Assembly (NCBI GenBank): GCA_002502685.1
Contig: DAQA01000031.1
Coordinates: 37,159-54,918, forward strand
Length of the DNA stretch: 17,760 nucleotides
Reading direction: 5' to 3'
Source of the DNA: Euryarchaeota archaeon UBA202
Lineage (GTDB): Archaea > Thermoplasmatota > E2 > UBA202
Part shown: piece by piece, positions 14,219 to 17,760 of the stretch
How positions within the stretch are numbered: the stretch's first letter is position 1
Layout of the letters: every line of letters begins with the position of its first letter
The notes under the pieces: generated by a model
Seen by the model: the letters and a program-made list of their open reading frames with translations, nothing else
The model's database searches: none
Told to the model about the DNA's origin: nothing
Translations under genes and position numbers: made by a program

Positions 14219-15310
14219 TTAGGGCTGGAGGAGAGGGCAATATATGATATTACTAGCAGGATCGTGATATTCTCCTATAGCAAGAGAAAAAAGTATGTCC
14301 ACAAAATATTTCCCCCGGTCTGTCAACATGTATTGGCCGTCGTGTTTGTCAATTAATTTTAATGCCATGAGTTTTTTTAGATGAAAAGCCAGATTCGAAG
14401 AGATCTCAATATCCATTTTCGTGAGAAAATCACTATAATGCAAGGCTTTATGATGCACTAACAAATTGAGGATGACGCAGCGGGCACTATGGTCAAAGAT
14501 TTTTACCACATCATCTATAAAGGTTGACGGCTCAAGATGCTCAAGGTTCTCAAGGAAATTTTTTTCTTGGGGAGAGCCATAAAGCATAATCAATTGGGAA
14601 TCTGTCTCCTTGATTGTGGTATGTAGATCCATAAGGTAATCCTGGATTTTAGAGGGGCTATGTATGTCCAGGAGAACAGAAAGGCCGCCATGAATAACCA
14701 GGGGATGCGGTCGGGTAAAAATAAATTTCTTTATTTCATGCCGCAACTCAACAATTTTCTTAGCATCAAAGGTATCTGGTGAGGGATGAATGGAGAGAAC
14801 AATATGGCAAGCGGGTTTCAGACTGTATGTCTGGAAAAAATCAGCAACATTTTGGTCTGTCACGGCAAGAATGGTTTTTCCCTTACAAATCTTTTTTAAT
14901 ACATGTGTAGAATTCATGCGTGGAAATGGTTCAAGCAATGACTTCACTTGGGGTGGAGTTTCAGATGTTTTTTGGATAAGCTTGAGAAGAATCTCTGGCT
15001 CAAAGGGTTTTTGCAAATAGTCAACAGCTCCCAGTTTCATTGATTTAACCGCTGTATCCACACGTCCATATCCTGTGATAACAATAAATTTGGAGGATAT
15101 ATCCTGTTTATGGGCCCACTCGAGAATATCGATACCAGATATATCCGGCATTTTAAGATCCAGGATGACCACATCATACTGTTTTTGCCCCATCAATTCA
15201 AGGGCTTTTTCTCCACATTCAGCAGTTTGCACCTGCAAAGAATGAAAAGAAAGATATTTTTTCATCTGGTTCAAATAGGTAATATTATCATCAACCACCA
15301 ACACTTTCAT
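14219..15310 (-). CDS. Response regulator: REC, DUF835-like and winged-helix domains
   Basis: A 363-residue cytoplasmic signalling protein. Receiver domain, residues 1-115: acidic pocket Asp7-Asp8, phospho-acceptor Asp51 (VVILDLKMPDISG), Thr79 (VITGYG) and Lys101 (QKPFEP), all present. Residues about 145-262 resemble the archaeal DUF835 domain (KTILAVTD..., HPLVIHGGLSVLLDIHS, and the QLIMLYGSPQEKNFLENLEH ending), usually found beside histidine kinase and PAS modules. Residues about 265-342 are a winged helix of ArsR/MarR type (FDHSARCVILNLLVHH, SSNLAFHLKKLMALKLID, YMLTDRGKYF). Most archaeal response regulators lack a DNA-binding domain, so this one probably controls transcription directly. 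No partner kinase is in the window. ATG 15310 has GGGAGGG eight or more bases upstream and a TATA-like TTAATTAT 25 bases upstream. Confidence 0.88.
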   Translation of the reverse strand: MKVLVVDDNITYLNQMKKYLSFHSLQVQTAECGEKALELMGQKQYDVVILDLKMPDISGIDILEWAHKQDISSKFIVITGYGRVDTAVKSMKLGAVDYLQKPFEPEILLKLIQKTSETPPQVKSLLEPFPRMNSTHVLKKICKGKTILAVTDQNVADFFQTYSLKPACHIVLSIHPSPDTFDAKKIVELRHEIKKFIFTRPHPLVIHGGLSVLLDIHSPSKIQDYLMDLHTTIKETDSQLIMLYGSPQEKNFLENLEHLEPSTFIDDVVKIFDHSARCVILNLLVHHKALHYSDFLTKMDIEISSNLAFHLKKLMALKLIDKHDGQYMLTDRGKYFVDILFSLAIGEYHDPASNIIYCPLLQP

Positions 15311-15482
15311 GCCGACAGCCCTCCCTGAAAATAATTAACAAACAACGGATAGGATACATGAGAAAAAATAATGTGCAATATTTCCCCCGGGAGCCCTAAA
15401 AAATTATTTGTTCCTCCATAGATAGTCATATGCGCTCTCCACTTCTACTTAGATATTGTTTTTGCCATATATAAAATTATTA

Positions 15483-15516
15483 CCAAGAAAAATAGTCTAT
15501 CCCTATCCTTATAGAC
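15483..15516 (-). terminator. Hairpin plus T-run after the asparaginase gene
   Basis: On the minus strand GTCTAT (15516-15511) pairs with ATAGAC (15500-15495) across a 10-base loop and is followed directly by TATTTTTC. It begins 7 bases after the TGA at 15523 and resembles an intrinsic terminator. Confidence 0.5.
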
Positions 15517-15522
15517 AGGGTA

Positions 15523-16380
15523 TCAAATCGTGACAAATTCCCTGTTTTTTCCCTTATAGGCTATGGCCATATAGGGAGTATTGTAGGCATAGCCACACTG
15601 TCCCCTCTTATTTATACAAATCACACCCCCGTATCCCCCCATTTTTGCCATTTCAGCTATGCAATATTGTGACGCCTGCATGGGACCTTGTATTTTCATT
15701 TCATCACATGTTCTTTTCGCCAAGAGAAATCGAAGGATTGATTCCCCATGTCCCGTGGAGGCAGCGCCACTCTCTTGGGTGGCATAGGCCCCAGCACCCG
15801 GGATGGGGGTATCGCCTACCCTGCCCTTTTTCTTTAATGGAACCCCTCCTGTGGAGAGAGCAACCGCAATATGGCCCTCGAGATCCCGTGCCACGGCACC
15901 CACGGTTGAAAAGGTGAATGCATCAAGGGGATTGAAGGGTTTTTGGGATAGAGTGCGCCAACGATCGATCTCTCTTTGGATTTTAAAATAGGAATTATCA
16001 ACCAATTCAAATCCCTTTTCTTTGGCATAGTGTTCAGCACCCTTCGGGGTTAATATGGAAAAGGTATCTTCATGGTAGATGGCGTGGGCCACTCGGACAG
16101 GGTTTTTAATGTGTTGAACCGAAAGGACTGATCCAAAATTGGTGTTGCTGGTCACTATGGCATCCAGTTCTACCTCTCCTTTTTCATTTAGAAATGATCC
16201 AATGCCGGCGTCAAAGGTTTCGTCATCTTCCATGTAGGAGACAGCCTCGACTGCTGCCTGGAGTGCATCATCAAGGTAGTCAAACCCCAGGGCGGCAGCT
16301 TTTTTACATCCCTTGAGATGGCTGTCATGTGATTCAGGGGGTATGTTCCATGCGCCTCCATGGATTAGGATGCCTTCCAT
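15523..16380 (-). CDS. Isoaspartyl peptidase / L-asparaginase (Ntn-hydrolase, type 2)
   Basis: Hydrolyses asparagine or beta-aspartyl peptides after cutting itself into two chains. The 285-residue product begins ILIHGGAWNIPP, the family's opening strand. The autocleavage nucleophile is Thr159 in FSTVGAVARD (usual form GTVGAVALD), preceded by the variable linker. Substrate pocket motifs follow: GRVGDTPIPGAGAYA and ASTGHGESILR, matching the family's GRxGDxPxxGAGxYA and GTGxGE. Also seen: FDAGIGSFLNEKGEVELDA. The size is slightly short for the group (about 300) but no motif is missing. ATG 16380 is supported by a TATA box exactly 26 bases upstream, giving a leaderless message. Ends with TGA before a hairpin terminator. 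Single-gene unit. Confidence 0.93.
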   Translation of the reverse strand: MEGILIHGGAWNIPPESHDSHLKGCKKAAALGFDYLDDALQAAVEAVSYMEDDETFDAGIGSFLNEKGEVELDAIVTSNTNFGSVLSVQHIKNPVRVAHAIYHEDTFSILTPKGAEHYAKEKGFELVDNSYFKIQREIDRWRTLSQKPFNPLDAFTFSTVGAVARDLEGHIAVALSTGGVPLKKKGRVGDTPIPGAGAYATQESGAASTGHGESILRFLLAKRTCDEMKIQGPMQASQYCIAEMAKMGGYGGVICINKRGQCGYAYNTPYMAIAYKGKNREFVTI

Positions 16381-16401
16381 GTGGAGGGGGAATATTTGGG
16401 G

Positions 16402-16410
16402 TTATATAAA
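16402..16410 (-). promoter_or_regulatory. TATA box of the asparaginase gene
   Basis: Minus-strand TTTATATAAC is the best TATA match in the window. Its centre lies 26 bases before the ATG at 16380, so transcription should begin at or next to the start codon. Confidence 0.55.
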
Positions 16411-16531
16411 TATGTCTCTTGTCTTTCGCTTGTATTTTTTTATGTTGGCCTATTAAAACAAGTAAATGTGAGGTTGTTTTCACCTTGAGGGTATGTTAGA
16501 TAAGATTGTTCATGCAGGGAGGTGTATGTTG

Positions 16532-16633
16532 ATGGAGGAGAGAAAAAATTTAGATGGAGATTTTTATTTTTGTGTGAGGGACCTTTGGAGAGATGTATCA
16601 CGGTTTCATATTGCTCTAGCCAGGGTGGGATGA
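16532..16633 (+). CDS. Possible small ORF (33 residues) with a strong Shine-Dalgarno site
   Basis: A GGAGGTG motif at 16518-16524 precedes ATG 16532 by seven bases; an alternative ATG at 16526 is only one base from the motif. The ORF reads MEERKNLDGDFYFCVRDLWR and ends at a TGA at 16631-16633. The product would be a small, polar, arginine-rich peptide with no recognisable domain. The ribosome site is the best part of the evidence, because many genes here appear leaderless and lack one. It may be chance. Confidence 0.25.
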   Translation: MEERKNLDGDFYFCVRDLWRDVSRFHIALARVG

Positions 16634-16650
16634 TGGTATAGTGTTGTATT

Positions 16651-16660
16651 TTTTATAAAA
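16651..16660 (+). promoter_or_regulatory. Candidate TATA box for the 81-residue gene
   Basis: TTTTATAAAA is centred about 40 bases upstream of the ATG at 16695, predicting a leader of about 14 bases. Confidence 0.4.
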
Positions 16661-16694
16661 AAAAGATTTATTAGCATGTTGTTATTTCAAGTGG

Positions 16695-16940
16695 ATGAGA
16701 TGGTTGACATTTGGGAAGCCAAAAAAATGTAGTGATGGCTATAAATTTAATTTTTATGAGAATGTTAAGGGTGAATTTTTTTTGGTTGTATGGCGTAAAC
16801 CTCGTTTCCGACGGGTTGTCTCTCTGGGGCAACATATCAGAGGTGATATCATAGATAAATTAGTGGATGCTGATTTACCCCAGGATATCGCTGTTGTCCT
16901 CAACAAGGAAACCCAGATGTTTCTTGCCCAATGGCTATAA
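16695..16940 (+). CDS. Hypothetical protein, 81 residues
   Basis: A compact, basic, soluble protein with no signal peptide or membrane helix. It opens MRWLTFGKPKKCSDGYKF and has alternating strand-like residues (FNFYENVKGEFFLVVWRKP), then a helix-like second half (GDIIDKLVDADLPQDIAVVL). One cysteine only, so no zinc site. I do not recognise a family. Coding is supported by a TATA box at suitable spacing, an uninterrupted frame with plausible composition, and the absence of a competing gene: the opposite-strand ORF across it is low-complexity and lysine/asparagine-rich. Flanked by A/T-rich gaps, so probably transcribed alone. Confidence 0.6.
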   Translation: MRWLTFGKPKKCSDGYKFNFYENVKGEFFLVVWRKPRFRRVVSLGQHIRGDIIDKLVDADLPQDIAVVLNKETQMFLAQWL

Positions 16941-17040
16941 ACTTGCCACTTACTTTTTTTTTGTTGTGGATATATATTTGTATGGTTGAGAATTTCTAGT
17001 AGTGGGTAAAGAAATAAATAAAAAAGATTGTTGTCTTTAC

Positions 17041-17067
17041 TAAAAAAATTTTTATTTTTTTTTTTTG
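17041..17067. terminator. A/T-tract in the gap between convergent genes
   Basis: A7 followed by T5, A and a run of about 13 T. It lies between the 3' ends of the 81-residue gene and the RND-type gene and can stop transcription arriving from either side, most clearly from the plus strand. Confidence 0.4.
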
Positions 17068-17162
17068 GTTGTGATGGTTGTATGCACTGGCTAAAAAGAA
17101 GAGAGTGTAAAGAATTGGACACATAAATCGATTTTATAAAAGAAGGTGGTGAACAAGTAAAT

Positions 17163-17760
17163 TTATTTGTCTGGTGGCCCCCGTGAGATGATATATCCTT
17201 TTGATTTTTTTCTCCATTTACCCCAGAATAATAACACGGGTGGAAGAATAACGATGCTGGTGAGAAATGCATAGAGTATGGTTATGACAGTGATGATGCC
17301 AAATTGTTGCTCAATGATCATGGGGGTAAAGATCAGCGTTCCAAAGCCGGATATTGTGGTGATGGCTGCAATAAAGAGGGCAGTGCCAGTATGGCCAATG
17401 GTTTCTGAGACGGATTTGAGGACGTCACCTGTTTTATCTGCTGTTTGTCTGAATCTTTCCACAGCATGGATGGCATAGGTGATCCCTAGGCCAATGGTTA
17501 ATGATGTAATCATAATAGTCATCACATTCAGGGAATAACCAATAAAATACATGGTGCCCATGATCCAAATGGTGGAAATGGATACAGGAACCGTGGTAAT
17601 AAGACCCAATAATATATTTCTATATGCAATGATGAGTACTAGGGCAGCAAGAATGATACAAACCCCTGTGGAAATAATTTGGCTTTCTGTCATGGATTCC
17701 ATGATGACAAACATCATGGAATTCTCACCGGTAACCATGGCATGGGTATCATTAAAATTA
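17163..17760 (-). CDS. RND/MMPL-superfamily membrane protein, C-terminal part (runs off the right edge)
   Basis: The frame is open to position 17760, so the gene continues outside the window; an internal Met at 17738 is not the start. The visible 199 residues contain the second MMPL-type membrane domain: a helix ISTGVCIILAALVLIIAYR, then LLGLITTVPVSISTIWIMG, the signature SLNVMTIMITSLTIGLGITY followed by AIHAVERF, then GHTGTALFIAAITTISGFG and a final helix pair ending LPPVLLFW. The SLN..T....L.IGxGxxYAIH..ER pattern is that of archaeal RND-type exporters (MmpL/hopanoid-transporter-like), proton-driven lipid or drug efflux proteins or SecDF relatives. Charged tail KWRKKSKGYIISRGPPDK. The substrate cannot be inferred. 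Ends with TAA. Confidence 0.88.
   Translation of the reverse strand, partial: NFNDTHAMVTGENSMMFVIMESMTESQIISTGVCIILAALVLIIAYRNILLGLITTVPVSISTIWIMGTMYFIGYSLNVMTIMITSLTIGLGITYAIHAVERFRQTADKTGDVLKSVSETIGHTGTALFIAAITTISGFGTLIFTPMIIEQQFGIITVITILYAFLTSIVILPPVLLFWGKWRKKSKGYIISRGPPDK

Larger units (their letters stand above)
16381..16694. other. Gap between the asparaginase and the 81-residue gene
   Basis: This 314-base gap contains the divergent asparaginase promoter at its left, a possible 33-35 codon ORF in the middle (16526-16633), and a TATA-like TTTTATAAAA at 16651-16660 before the next gene. It is unusually G- and T-rich on the plus strand. No RNA gene is recognisable. Confidence 0.5.

Noticed and set aside
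16754..17272. 172-codon minus-strand ORF across the 81-residue gene and the gap
   Set aside because: Low-complexity Lys/Asn/Ser-rich translation of A/T tracts, overlapping two better supported genes.

Overview
This 17.8 kb window is chromosomal DNA from an archaeon, most likely an uncultured euryarchaeote of the Thermoplasmatota type. The archaeal assignment rests on several signals: a eukaryal/archaeal-type isoleucyl-tRNA synthetase, the gene order ftsZ-secE-spt5-rpl11, an archaeal Spt5/NusG of about 151 residues, two tRNA genes without an encoded CCA, and TATA-like boxes about 25-30 bases upstream of several start codons. The narrower placement is inference. It is based on the style of the secreted seven-repeat propeller/PKD protein and on a response regulator with a DUF835-like domain.

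Layout. Positions 1-545 hold the wreck of an IS200/IS605-type insertion: a frameshifted tnpA on the minus strand plus two hairpins, one of which looks like the right end of a tnpB element. This debris abuts a 5'-truncated gene (about 562-1191, plus) that encodes the C-terminal half of an EamA/DMT permease continuous in frame with an Lrp/AsnC-type ligand-binding domain, interrupted by one amber codon. Next come tRNA-Pro(TGG), a 52-residue two-helix membrane protein, a small lipoprotein and tRNA-Thr(CGT). Then ileS (plus) runs convergently into the minus-strand cluster ftsZ-secE-spt5-rpl11. Upstream of that cluster on the same strand is trxB, and divergent from trxB is thiL.

From 10.4 kb to 11.85 kb there is a two-gene operon (tandem helix-hairpin-helix protein and UlaG-like metallo-hydrolase) facing a small zinc-ribbon protein. 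The second half of the window carries mostly minus-strand single genes separated by A/T-rich gaps: a large exported beta-propeller/PKD protein, a REC-DUF835-winged-helix response regulator, an isoaspartyl peptidase/asparaginase, an orphan 81-residue protein on the plus strand, and the C-terminal end of an RND/MMPL-type membrane protein that runs off the right edge.

Functionally the middle is housekeeping: tRNA charging, translation elongation control, protein export, cell division, thiol redox and thiamine diphosphate synthesis. The edges are accessory. The most interesting items are the permease with a fused amino-acid-sensor-like domain, killed by an adjacent insertion element and a Lys-to-amber change, and the three-domain response regulator. 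I see no CRISPR array, no prophage and no obvious defence system. Amber (TAG) is the ordinary stop of many intact genes here, which argues against pyrrolysine decoding.
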